Part shown: in pieces, positions 1-11,001 of the stretch
Numbering within the stretch: the stretch's first letter is position 1
Layout: each line of letters begins with the position of its first letter
Origin: Rhynochetos jubatus
Taxonomy: Eukaryota; Chordata; Aves; Eurypygiformes; Rhynochetidae
DNA: 64,000 nt
Direction: 5' to 3'
Assembly (NCBI GenBank): GCA_027574665.1
Contig: CM050653.1
Span: forward strand, 38,018,118-38,082,117
Translations under genes and position numbers: made by a program
Notes under the pieces: generated by a model
What the model saw: only the letters and a program-made list of their open reading frames with translations
Database searches by the model: none
Told to the model about the DNA's origin: nothing

Positions 1-184
1 CCGTCATCCAGGCGAGCACATTGTCACGTGGCTGCTCAGAGGCTGGGACAATGGGACCAGTAGCCTGGAATAAGAGGGTAAGGAAGCCTAGCATCTGGGA
101 TCCCTTTCTAGGGAAGGAGGCATTGACAAGGTGATTGGAAAAGGGGCACAAGCCCTCAGCCTCTAGAGGTGACTCCTGCCAAGC

Positions 185-600
185 ATGAAGGAAAAGTATC
201 CCTTCAAAGAAGTTACTACAAACTGCCCGGGCAAATGGGCCATCATGGAGAGAGGTAACCAGTACTTAAGGGAATTAGCCATACTAGAGGTGATTTATGG
301 TGGCCTGGAAAATGTGCAGTCACCCTCAGATCCAGATGAAATCCAGTGCACACGACTCGTGGCTGAAGTCTGTACAGTAAACCAACGCATTGGCAGTAAT
401 GACATGGAAAGATGGAGAGGGACCAGCAGTGGATGAATTGGCTAGCCAACGCCGTGAATATGAAGAAAATCTCTCTTCTCATCTCAGCTGTGGAGAAACT
501 GTCCCAGAAGGTCCAGCAGCTGGAAGAGGATAGGTCCTACTCCCTGCCTGTACAGACCAGGATCTCAGCTATTAGGACCAAGGGGTCCTCTGTTTAAGAG
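185..600 (+). pseudogene. gag remnant of the ERV-L-type element
   Basis: Two overlapping frames (185-436 and 412-597) together look like one gag reading frame broken by a frameshift near 410-430. The first has the segment AILEVIYGGLENVQSPSDPD. The second has a short leucine/glutamine-rich heptad-like stretch (VEKLSQKVQQLEEDR) that could form a coiled coil. No zinc knuckle is visible. Its place immediately upstream of the protease and RT remnants is the main support. It is not expected to make a capsid. Confidence 0.55.
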
Positions 601-979
601 AGAAAATATTGCAGGTACACACCACGGGGCACCCTATGGTTTTACCTGTGTGACCATGGAGAGGATATGAGGAAGTGGGATGGAAAACCTACCTCAATCC
701 TAGAGGCATGGGTAGGCAAGTTGCAAGGAAAAACCATCACAAGTGGGGGTTCTTCCAGGAAAAATTACTCTTCCAGTCTCCAGTCAGCAGCTCTCCAGAG
801 AGAGTGAAAGGGCTAATCTTACTCCTGATCTCACGGGAAGGAATTCTAATCTATTTTTACAAGAAGTGAGTGGATAATCTTATTACCAGCACTAGAGGGG
901 CTCCGCCTCCAGCCAGGTGGAGGAGAGGCACAACCAGACTTACTGGACTTTGTGGATTTGATGGCCTGGCACATCAAAC

Positions 980-1200
980 CCACAGGAGTATAAGGCTCTA
1001 GTGGACACCAGGGTACAGTGTACCCTCATGCCATCTAGCTGTAAAGGAATAGAACCCATTAGTATTTCTGGTGTGACTGGGGGATCTCAACACCTGACTG
1101 TACTGGAGGCTGAGATAAGCCTGACTGGGAAGGAGTGGCAAAAGCACCTCATTGTGACTGGCCCAGACTGCCATAGACTGCCTCAAGAGAGGGTATTTTA
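980..1200 (+). pseudogene. Retroviral aspartic protease remnant, active-site motif damaged
   Basis: The frame reads ALVDTRVQCTLMPS, the expected neighbourhood of a retroviral aspartic protease active site. The aspartate and threonine are present, but the usual glycine of the Asp-Thr-Gly triad is arginine. A following stretch (ISISGVTGGSQHLTVLEAEI) fits the flap and core of such proteases. The frame ends at a stop at about 1198-1200, before the RT part. This is a dead remnant of the provirus, placed between gag and RT as in intact elements. Confidence 0.65.
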
Positions 1201-1274
1201 AGGACACAAAAGGGTGCCAGTGGGCTTTTGGTATAGCCGCTTTGGAGACAGAAAAACTCCAGTAGCTGTCTGTC

Positions 1275-1808
1275 TTGCCTGGTCTCTCAGAAGAATCTTC
1301 TGTTGTGGGATTGCTAAAGGTTGCAGATCAACAGGTGCCAATTGCTACCACAACAGTGCACCGGCGACAGTATCGCACTAACAGAGACTCTTTGCTTCCC
1401 ATCTGTAAGTCGATTCATCGACTGGAGAGCCAAGGGGTGATCAGCAAGACTTGCTCACCCTTTAACAGCCCCATCTGGCCAGTGCATAAGTCTGATGGAG
1501 AGTGGAGATTGACAGTGGACTATCATGGCCTGAATGAAGTCACGCCACCACTGAGTGCTGCTGTGCCGGACACGCTGGAACTCCAATACGAGCTGGAGTC
1601 AAAGGCAGCCAAGTGGTACGCCACGACTGACATTGCTGATGCCTTTTTCTCCATTCCTTTGCCAGCAGTGTGCAGGCCACAGTTTGCTTTCACCTGGAGG
1701 GACATCCAATACACCTGGAATCGGCTGCCCCAGGGGTGGAAGCACAGCCCTACCATTCCATGGACTGATCCAGACTGCACTGGAATGTCACTTACTTTCA
1801 GTTACTAA
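1275..1808 (+). pseudogene. Reverse transcriptase N-terminal fragment (pol)
   Basis: The open frame of 177 codons carries clear retroviral RT fingers and palm features: SPFNSPIWPVHKSDGEWRL, then TVDYHGLNEVTPPLSAAVPD, then YATTDIADAFFSIPL containing the first catalytic aspartate, then FAFTWRDIQYTWNRLPQGW. Homology stops right after the LPQGWKHSPT segment. The second catalytic block with the paired aspartates is absent, so polymerase activity is impossible. The last 15 or so residues are read-through of the deletion junction. The motif spacing matches ERV-L/class III elements better than alpharetroviruses. Confidence 0.85.
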
Positions 1809-1945
1809 ACTGTTCTCATCTTAACCCATAAGTTCTCTTTATATTTTTCCTCCAATTCTCTCCCCCATCCCACTGGGCGAGAGGTGGGGAGGTAAGCAAG
1901 TGTCTATGTGGTACTTGATTGCTTACTGGGGCTGCCATTAGGTCT
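1806..1945 (+). repeat. LTR 3' tail of the ERV-L-type element
   Basis: After the RT breakpoint the sequence is a T/C-rich block (ctcatcttaacccataag, then a run of ttt, then attctctcccccatcccac) and a G-rich block ending near ggggctgcc. The same order of blocks occurs at about 8030-8145 in this window, so both are copies of one repeat family. I recognise the pattern as the 3' part of an avian ERV-L LTR; the exact family is not determined. Confidence 0.5.
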
Positions 1946-4900
1946 TTTTCTTCTCCTGCATGGGAGGGATTCATCCCAAAGTGTCACAATTGTTAAGTTT
2001 CCAAAGCTTTTCCCATCATTTACAGGTTGGTTCTGCTAGTTTCAGCCGTAACTTTTTTTGCTTGGGCAAACTGATAGAGGAAGCAAAAAGGAGGAGCTTG
2101 GTGGCTCCAGAAAGTCCCTGAATAAGGCAGAAGGATGCCCCATTGTCACAAGACAATGAAGAGGGCAAGGATTACTTCTGGTAACCCCAGACAATTACAC
2201 CCACCCGCAGCCCCTGGGCAATGGACTCCAAAGGAGTCCCACTCTTGAGAATCAGATGAGCCCCTTCTCCAGGCAAGCACCCTTCTTTCTCATGGGGCAG
2301 TGAAAAAAAAGTGCCATAGGCAGGATTTTTGGTTCTGAAATCCAAACATTTCTTTACCAGGTATAGTAGTTCACAAAAGATTAAACTTGCAAACAAACCT
2401 GCTGAACTAGCAGCCTGTATATTGAGTAGGAAGAGATGTGCTGAGTGGTAAAAATCATAACTTCTCGAATTCAGACGTCAGCTCAGAGGGAGATGGTATA
2501 GAAAGAAAATGTGGGTTGTATCTCCCTGTCATCCACTGTGTCCATGTAAGAAAGGCCCTTTCTGCTGAGGCTTGAAGATTTTCAGTGGTTTGCGGTCTAT
2601 ATTTACAGCAAAATCTACACAGATCAACAGGAGATATTTATGTTCTTTCAGCCATCACAGAGATCCCTCTTCCTAATGCCTTGCTTAGGCGCTTCTTCTC
2701 AAACAGCTCTGTGAGTCTCTTATACTCTCTGGAACACATGTGGTCAGGTTATGTACCACTGGTTTCATTGAAACTCCACATAGATGTTCTAGGAAATGAC
2801 AAAATCCAGCTATAACTGTAGCACAAGCCAGTCTTACAGCCTTTCAGGAATACTGCAGAAAACCACCCAGCAGCTTAGAGAAAATGGTCATCAGCTGCTG
2901 TCTAAAAACTGCAAGTTTGAAAAACGTAGCCTCGCTATAACTTGCTATAATATCATAAAAATACCTCTCAGGGAACAAGTAAACAGCCATATTATGCAGC
3001 AGTCCTGGTTTATAATGATTGCTCACATAGGTATCCATTATCACTCCAACAGCTGGAAGCTGTTGGAGCTGCAGTGCCAATGGCATTGGTGAACTGAATA
3101 ATTGAAAAAAAATAAATGCAAGACACCAGCCTATACACTCAACTATACTTCCTGCCTTCCAAGAAAAAATATATTTTAACCACTTTCTGTTATTTCAATG
3201 TCTTTCTATTGTTTTCAATGCTGTGATGTCATCACATCAAAAAGGGAGTGACTGGAGGTTCCAGGTTGCCTCATCCAACAGCTTCTTAGAAGTGTAAGAT
3301 CACTCAAACGACTGCAAAAATTAGAAGTTGTTCAAGGAGGGAGTCTACAACACGCAGTGCAGTGTGGTGTAGACTTCATGAGCTGATCACCTAACTGGAA
3401 GGAAGGTAGCTCCACCAGCACAGTGCTCTGCCTGACCTACTTAACTCTGAAACCTCTAAACCTTGACTTGTCTCTCCACAACACTCAACTAAGGTAAGTG
3501 TGATGCTGTCTAACATGACACTGCTTTGCATAGCATAAATGTATCCTAATTTTGCTTACAGATTCTTTTTCACTAGTGCTGATGAAAGGGAGGACCATGT
3601 AGAAATTATCTAGAAGTCAGTCAGTGACAATGAACATGAAGAATATCTCGGTGGGGTTGCTTCAACAGTCATTTTGGAGACCTGAATTTAATTTTGAAAG
3701 CAGATATTCTGTATGCCAGGTATTTCCTACCACTTTCTGTTGAGCTGCAGAAGTTTCTAGAGCAGCTAGAATTACTTATTGTCCTAAGAGCAGGATTTTA
3801 TTGGATTTAACCACCTAGTTTGAAACCTGTAGAGATGCAGTAGTTCAGATACTGACTGCTGCAGTTCCAGCCGGAGCAGAACAAGTAGCCGCCCATAAAG
3901 TCTTCATCCCTTCATTCTGAACTCAGCCTGGAAATGGAGAGTTTTCAGAAAAGAAGAACCATACCCTTGAATCTTGTAATAATGTTTTGCAATAGATCAC
4001 ACAGGAAGTGCTGTTTCCTATTTTCAGATATAGGTTTTAACTATGTGATTGTTCACAAAGAAGAAGACACAGTCAGACAAAACAAGCTTGATAAATCAGT
4101 AAGTAGCTAATTTTTTTTCCCTTTTTTATCATGTAAATGTGTTTATATAGATATAGATTAACTCAGTGGGGAAGTATATGTGCCTAATGACAGTGGCAAT
4201 AGAGGTACCATTCAAGCAGAGACACTATCTTTAAGAACAATTGGGTCTTGTAACTAGCTTTCAACTCAGGGTAAGGCTAAATGTGAGAGTAAAGAATTGA
4301 ACTGGACAAATAGTGTAGAAAACTATAACCTTTTTGGTACTTGAAACTTACTGGGTCTCGGTTCCAAAGTTGTTCCAGGAGGTCAGTAGCTTGAAATTGT
4401 AGTCTGCTAAGAATATAAACTGATCAGACATGAAATCCTTTACACTTAATCTAATCTCTCCAAATCTAAGACACATCTTGCTCTAGCAGATGCAGATAGC
4501 AGATGTTCTTCATCACTACCCTATGACATGGCTTCTTTGTATTATCCAAGCATTTAATCCGTTAATGGTGTTGTTTTATTTCTATGTTATGAAGGGGTAT
4601 GTTCTTTGGGATTGGCTCCTCTTTCTAATGTGATGTCTCTGAGCCATCACATGAGAAAGCCTGTACTCCGCATCTCAGAAATATCAGTTTTGTGGCCAGC
4701 CATGATCTATCTTGCAATTTTTGTTAATGAGGTTTTACATGAATAAAATTATTCAGTACTACACTGGAACTGTATTATAGTCACACACAAGGAGAGGGTG
4801 AGCTCCTCTGCTTGGATAAATGAGACTTGTCACTTGGGTATTAGCAAAAAAGCTTCAATAATCTAAGACTATAATATTTTTTGTAATATATCAAATATGC

Positions 4901-6594
4901 AGATATAGCAACTTTTGCTTTCATGGGAGAATTGCACTGTATTTTGCCAGGAACAGTTGACATTTCCAGAGCGGTGGGCTTGAACTTCTCTGTGTGGAGA
5001 CCCTTTCAGCAAGACCATGACAGGGGCATGATCCTTTGACATATGTTGGTGACCTCCATTCCAGACTGCTACCCTTCTTTTTTATATTCGAGTTCATCCC
5101 CAGAAGGGTTGTGACTACAACTGCTGTTTGAATTACTCTGAATTCAATGTTTCATCTGAAGCAGTCTAAGCAGAGGCACTAAAACAAATAAAAACCTGCA
5201 CAGAGATACTGGCACAGGACTTAGCTTACACAAGAGAAGAGCCCTCTTATACATATAGTAATTATTTAGAAGAAGATACTTAATAGCTGTGTCACGTTTC
5301 TCTTTCTCAGAATGCTTATTTTCTGTGCTTATTCTACATTTTTTATTATACATTTGTTTAGGTAAGAACACCTCTGACTTCTTTTGTCTTGCAACCACAT
5401 AGATTGACTATTTAACTGCAGAAAACTCAGAATATTTGCTGTCTTTCTGGTTTTGGTGGGGAATGGAAACAATAGCATCCTAAGGGTTCACAGAGAATTA
5501 AACCTGGTTTTTCCAGCCCAGAACATGTTTTTCCTGGAAAGTTTTGCAGGGATTATAAGAGCCTCATCAATTAGGAAACAAGCAATTCTGAAGAGATATT
5601 TCTAATGCTCAGCTGTTACAGAAGAGGTTTCTAAAGTGAGGCTTAATTTTGGAAGGAACCATCTTTCCCCAGTCATATCTTGGAAAGAAATCCTGTGGTC
5701 ACTACCACATGAAGAGATGTGTTTGAGGGACACCATCAGCTCAGTCTTACAGGCAGCATTTAGTTTACACTTCCACCTTTTCCTTCAGCTTTCTTGGTAA
5801 CTCAAGCAAAGTATGTACTTTGGTGCTTGCTCCCCAGGATGTCTTTGATGTCTGTGCACAGTCTTCCCTGTAGAGTTTCCTGTCCATAGACTCCTTCTGG
5901 AAAGACAAAGGCAACGTTAAAGAGAGAGAGCAATTAGCAGGAAACATTGGGGACCTCTCCAGCTACATTTGCTATTATTTTTCTTTATTTAAGTTTCAAT
6001 TTTACTCTGTGCTACATAGTACTTGTCTCTTCATAAAGTGTCCTAGATGCTGCTGACACTTTTAAGCTGACTACAAGTCATTAAGCAATTTCATTTTCTG
6101 TGTGATGAACACTGCCGCTTGTGAAATGAGGAGTGGTGGCAGGGGGAGTAGTGCTGTTACTCATTTATGCATTTGAAAAAGCCCCCTTGTCTTAGACCGT
6201 AAAAAAGGAAAGAGAACTTTGGGTCAGTTTTGAGATCAGTGGCTCCATTAATGCACGGATACTCTTTTAACTCTTAATTATAAAATGTTCTGATTTTCAT
6301 GAGGAAACGTTGTTCAAACCCTCTTTAGGGCACAGAAGACTCATTGAGCTGTGACAATGGCCATCCCTGAATAAGTCAGTGTGGCAACGCAGGAGCCTCT
6401 TTGCTTGAATTACTTTAACATGGGAACATCTGATAGTCATACCAGCACCTAGACACTTCCATAGCTGCACTATAGATAACAGCTAATACTCCAGAGCTAG
6501 TACGGCTTCTCTCAAAGCAGCTTAAATACAGAAATATGAAAAGACGTGACTCAGATGACAAGAATGAGGATGTAGCTCATTCTTCTCTTCTCTC
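1946..6594. other. Intergenic, no gene recognised
   Basis: This is AT-rich single-copy-looking sequence with only short chance frames. I see no splice-flanked exon, RNA gene or recognisable transposon. The only structures noted are a perfect 11-bp inverted repeat with a 3-base loop at 3044-3068 and a few short T runs. The first few hundred bases may still be degraded retroviral sequence. Confidence 0.5.
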
Positions 6595-6801
6595 TTCTTC
6601 CCGGAGAGGGTGGTGAGGCACTGGGACAGGCTGCCCAGAGAAGCTGTGGATGCCCCATCCCTGGCAGTGTCCAAGGCCAGGCTGGATGAGGCTCTGAGCA
6701 ACCTGGTCTAGTGGAGGGTGTCCCTGCCCATGGCAGGGGGGTTGGAGCTGGATGGTCTTTAAGGTCCCTTCCAACCCCAACCATTCTATGATTCTGTGAT
6801 T
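6595..6801 (+). repeat. CR1 LINE 3' end, plus strand
   Basis: The sequence runs from a truncated start (cccggagagggtggtgaggc) through ggctggatgaggctctgagc and gatggtctttaaggtccc to the terminal octamer region ccattctatgattctgtgat. This is the standard 3' end of avian CR1 elements, 5'-truncated to about 200 bp. It is close to consensus, so fairly young. Confidence 0.95.
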
Positions 6802-7909
6802 AAGAATCACTGATGTTGTCATAAATGCAGCTTTGTTAAAACCTGAAGAAAAGAAATTACCTTTATTTTGGCTCATGACATTACAATTAAGAAAAAATTT
6901 TCTCCCATCCAAGCTGTAACCTTATTTTCTCTGCAAGAACTCTTTCCCAGGGTGCAGGTATTTGTCCTGGAGCTTGGTCACACTTCACTGTACCCAGCTT
7001 CTTGTAGACTCAGAACATAACCAGTCCTCTGAGGGGAAATGAGAGTAGCCCCTTACTGGACCACTCATATATTTAGATGCTTTTACATGATAAGCACACA
7101 GGATAAATTAGAAGGGAAGGAGGGCACCAAAGAGAAGGTTCTCCTTCTCTTGCGTTTCTCCTTTAGGCTTGACTCAGTTTCCCGCTTTTGCAGAAATTGT
7201 CCAGAATTCCTGTTTCTTAGCAACCAAAACCACCCTGTGCATGCAGAAACTGTGGGTGTGGGAGCAGGACAGTGGGCGCTGATGTCCGCATGCCGTCCGT
7301 AACGTCAATGAGAAAGGCCCACAAACTAAAATCATTAAGACTTCCTAAATATTCATTTGCCATTTTGGAGGGGAGTAAACCAAATAATCACACGTTCCCA
7401 AACCAGACTCTTTCAAACAAGCCTGTTTATACTTACAGCACAAGAGCAGAGATAAACCTGGAGATTTTTTTGCTAACACACCAATTTCTGCAGGTTCATT
7501 TTAGAAGAAAACCAGATTTCTTGTTAAGGGCTACAGATTCTGCAGAAGATGTTCCTTTTTGCATGAAAAGGAAAATTGGAAAAATGGTTAAGGATAAATG
7601 AAAAAAAAAAAAAAAAAGCAACTGCAAGGAGTAGTTTCCAATGGAATTTGTTAGGCAGATCAGTTTTTGAGAGCTCTTTGTGATTAACACTGCTTGTGTA
7701 TAAAAGATAACAAATATTTTAAAAAGCATTTCAGAACATTTTTTTCACTTGTTGTAAGAGGAGAATCTAACTTCTATGCCATGCAAATGCTCGGAGATTT
7801 CCAACAGGTCATAGACAGTAAATAAAGTAGCCACGGTACGCATGGTCTTTCTAAGCAGCATCATTGTGAATTGTACAGGGCAGGAGCTCAGTTTTGGTAG
7901 TGGGAAGTG

Positions 7910-8160
7910 TACTCAGTCTGTCTGGGATGGACTTAATTGCTGGCCATTTATCTGCTTGATGGGAGGTGGCAAGCGTTTGTCCTTGTATCATGTCTTGTGT
8001 TTTTTTTTTCTGTTACCTTTGATTATGCAACTGTCTTTATCTCAACCCACAAGTTTTTCTTGCTTTTGCCCTTTCGATTCTCTCCCCCAGCCTGCTGTGG
8101 GGGAGTGAGTGACTAGATGAGGGTGGAGCTGCCATCTGGGGTCAACCCAACACAGGAGTT
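7910..8160 (+). repeat. Solo LTR remnant, ERV-L-like
   Basis: The beginning (tgtctgggatggacttaatt) resembles the start of avian ERV-L-type LTRs. The 3' part (tcaacccacaag, then ttgctttt, then gattctctcccccag, then gtggggga, then ctggggtcaacccaacacag) parallels the tail at 1806-1945. It is short and lacks its middle, so it is an internally deleted, old solo LTR. The boundaries are approximate. Confidence 0.45.
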
Positions 8161-8330
8161 AGGACTTGGACGGTAAAGGAGACAGATCTGTAGGAAATTA
8201 GTTACTTTCAGTTCTGTTACTCCTGCAATTATTTTCTGTTGGTTTTAAATTCCAAAATAGGTTCCAAACTAGATTAAAAGAAAAAGTCTTTGTACACAAA
8301 TTTAAAGATTCGACAAGGCTAAATGCACCA

Positions 8331-8563
8331 GGGGTGGTTTAGTTTGGATATGAGGAAAAATCTCTTCACTGAAAGGGTTGTCAGGCATTGGATCAGGCTG
8401 CCCAGGGAAGTGGTCCAGTCACCATCCCAAGAGGTATTTAAAAGACGTGTAAATGTGGTGCTTAGGGACATGGGTTAGTGGTGGAATTGGCAGTGTAAGG
8501 ATTATGGTGGGACTCAATGATTCTAAGAGTCTTTTTCAAACTAAATGATTCTACAATTCTATG
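8331..8563 (+). repeat. CR1 fragment, older subfamily
   Basis: The phrases gtttggatatgaggaaaaat, caggctgcccagggaagtgg, gtgcttagggacatgggtta and gattctacaattctatg are diagnostic of a diverged CR1 subfamily different from the copy at 6595. It ends in the octamer-like terminus and is followed by a short TA-rich simple stretch (about 8564-8605). Confidence 0.9.
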
Positions 8564-9533
8564 TACATATATAGGTTTATAAATATGTATATATACACTT
8601 GTGCATATACCCACACAGAAAATTGTTTTAACACTGTAACCCATATTTTTTTTTTCCAGAAGATTATTTGTATTATATCTATATGGGCTGAGACAAAGAC
8701 ACAGGTTAAAACTAGGTTCTCTGGATCCTGGATGCTCTGTAATTACATATCAGGAAATAATCCTTTCCTCAAACAGCTGAATAGGCTGACACAAGCTTAA
8801 GACGCTTCAGAAATTAAACACACCACAGCTCAGAATGGCCCAACTTGTAATTAAGTTGAGTTTCTACCAATAAGCAGACCAGGAGCCTGCCCCTGTGTCA
8901 CTCCACCCACGGGCTGAGTTTATTCAGTTAGTCTTGCAGAACTCAAGTGCAAAGAGAATGAAGTGGTGGTTTTGAGAATGTGGTCTCTGCAAAAGACATC
9001 TCCAATCACACAGGGTAGATCTTGTCATCAAAAAGCGTGCATGGCCGGTTGTAAGCAGGAAAGAAGCAAACATTGCTGCACTACGTGAGCGGTCAGGGAT
9101 CACAGAGCAAGTTGGGGCAGGCACGGTACCTGAAATCTTGTGTGTTGCAGTCTGTGGAGCAGTCTGTTGCCATTGTCAAGAGAACAGGCATCAGATTTCA
9201 AAACCATCCACCTGCTATGAACAGCCACTAATCTGCCAAGATATAAGCACTCATGTTGACACAGCAAGATAGAGATGCCCTTTTACCAGTCAGCAAAGAA
9301 CTCTGTTTCAGTGGCTACCAAACGCATCAATTTCACTTCCTCACAAAGTGACCAGAAGCACATTTGCTCCTGCTGACACCCATCTTCACAAAATCCTCTC
9401 CCCAGCTTCTCACTGGCCATGCAGGAATTTGTCCATTTTCTCTGCAGGTCTGTGAGAAGCCAGATCTCCTCAGCTTTTCAGAAATCAAATTGCACAAAGC
9501 TATGCTGCTGCATCTGACCCACAGTCCTACCAG

Positions 9534-10595
9534 GGACTTGGGAAAGGGGGCGGGTTTGGTAACAGGAAGGGATGGCATCAAAGCCTTTATCTGTTCCCTC
9601 TGTAACAGAACTCGCCTAAGGGCTTTCACAGCTCTGCTGCACCACTCACCTCCCAGAGTGATGCCTTCTTGCAAGGGTTTTTTGCAGTACCCTCAACAAT
9701 TCCCAAACCAAAACTGTCAGAAGAGAGTTTGGACATGTTACCATGTCACCTCACTGGAAACACTGACTATAAAAGGATGAAGGACGATACCAGAAAAACA
9801 CTACGCATGAAGAAATGTTAGTGCACACTCATAGCAACGGCCATATCTGCCACAGGGACATGGTTTAGTGCAAAGTTGATGGTTGGACGTGATGACCTTA
9901 TAAGTCTTTTCCAACCTAAACAATTCTATGATTCTATGGTTCGCCTTTGTGCCCTCTCCAAAACTCTTAGTCAATCTAAACTTCAGAGGTTTTGAATCAC
10001 AGCTGTTAAACAGCTATTGAAACAAGGAATCAGGACTTGGGGCGGTCTGTCAATTGACAGGAAGGTGTCACAACAGATATAGGCCTTACAGGCCACGCTG
10101 ATAGCAACTTTTATGCCATTTGCCAAGATGTTGCCCATCTGTTCTTTCTACAGGACTGTGGACTGTTTTCCTCCCAGAGCTATCTAAGACCAGCATATTT
10201 CCATGGCCTACACCTGACCCAGACTCTGGAAAGGACACAAGGTTTGCCATTTTAACCCAGAACATCACTGCCGACTTGCTGCTCTGCAACACCCAGCACA
10301 GCAGGTCCACCAGGCAGGTAGGTTTAGTTCTGTGCAAAGGTCACTTCCACACCTCCAGTGACCTGAACCCCACAGGCATTAAGGCTTCCAGGAAGTCCCA
10401 AACAACCTGAACAAGAGGCAGTCAGTTTGTTTTACCCATGTCATGGCACCTTTGCGGGCACCAGTTTACATGTTGCCAGTGCCTAGTCTTCCCTGGGTGA
10501 GCCCTACAGTACAGGCTGGCATGATAGGAAGGTGTCCAGGTGCCAAGGAGAAGCACAGCTATGCTTTGCATGCCAGCCACTGTGCTTTCCTGTTG
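9534..10595 (+). other. Segment present only in copy A
   Basis: Within the duplicated block, copy B jumps from tcctaccagg straight to ctgccttactggctctctcc with about 10 unmatched bases, while copy A carries about 1.05 kb here. The segment contains a CR1 fragment (9852-9938), a TATA-like TATAAAAG at 9768 and a strong splice-donor-like CAG/GTAGGT at about 10315. It may therefore contain 5' non-coding receptor exons or promoter sequence. Deletion from copy B is simpler than insertion into A, because the segment is not one mobile element. Confidence 0.7.
9852..9938 (+). repeat. CR1 3' fragment, plus strand
   Basis: The tract acagggacatggtttagtg, ttggacgtgatgacctta, ttttccaacctaaacaattc and the terminal attctatgattctatg is the last ~90 bp of a CR1 element. 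It lies in the segment missing from copy B. Confidence 0.85.
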
Positions 10596-10811
10596 CTGCC
10601 TTACTGGCTCTCTCCATCCCTTTGGAAAGCAGCACTGCTGAGCACAACAGCCCCAAACCACCCACTGCTCGGGTTCAATTCATCATTCCTCTGCTTCTGG
10701 TTGGGCCAGGCAGCTGACAGGCTCTGCTGAGGAGGAGAAATGCACCAGGCAGCGTGCACGTAGGAAATGGCACGCAGCACGCTCCCAACATGCAGCCACG
10801 TCACTTCACAG

Positions 10812-10990
10812 GTATACCATGTGCTCCCTGGGAGCTCTGCAATTTCATTCCCTTCCACACCTGGGCCTAGGAATGCTTGTGTGCTCAACAGCAAAAAGCG
10901 CTCCAGATGAGGAACATCAAGGGTGGTTCATTCCCCTCACTGCCAAGCTTGGAGTTTCTTGTAGCTTAACACCCTTTCCTTCCTTTCCAG
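10812..10990 (+). other. Probable 5' UTR intron of receptor copy A
   Basis: A donor-like CACAG/GTATAC sits at 10811/10812 and a strong acceptor (ccctttccttcctttccag) ends at 10990, 11 bases before the receptor ATG. Mammalian CCR2/CCR5 genes have untranslated 5' exons and a coding exon beginning just upstream of the ATG, so the acceptor is probably real. The donor is a guess; a more distant one, such as that near 10315, is also possible. Copy B has the same two sites (25053 and 25231). Confidence 0.45.
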
Positions 10991-11001
10991 ACCAAGGCAC
11001 C

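Larger units (their letters stand above)
1..1945 (+). mobile_element. Decayed ERV-L-type endogenous retrovirus
   Basis: A broken provirus enters from the left edge. In order on the plus strand it shows a gag-like stretch (about 185-600), a protease remnant (about 980-1200), a reverse-transcriptase N-terminal part (about 1275-1790) and then an abrupt jump into an LTR-like tail (about 1806-1945). The reverse transcriptase, integrase and any env beyond the palm region are missing, so a large internal deletion is inferred. The reading frame shifts between segments and stop codons occur, so no functional protein is expected. Assignment to the ERV-L (class III) group rests on the style of the protease and RT motifs and on the tail; a gammaretrovirus-like source is less likely. 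The 5' LTR would lie left of the window. Confidence 0.8.

Noticed and set aside
10819-11001. In-frame upstream ATG that would add 61 residues to receptor copy A (also 25060-25242 in copy B)
   Set aside because: A strong splice acceptor lies 11 bases before the inner ATG, which has a better Kozak context, and the extension lacks receptor homology. Its openness in both copies follows from recent conversion.
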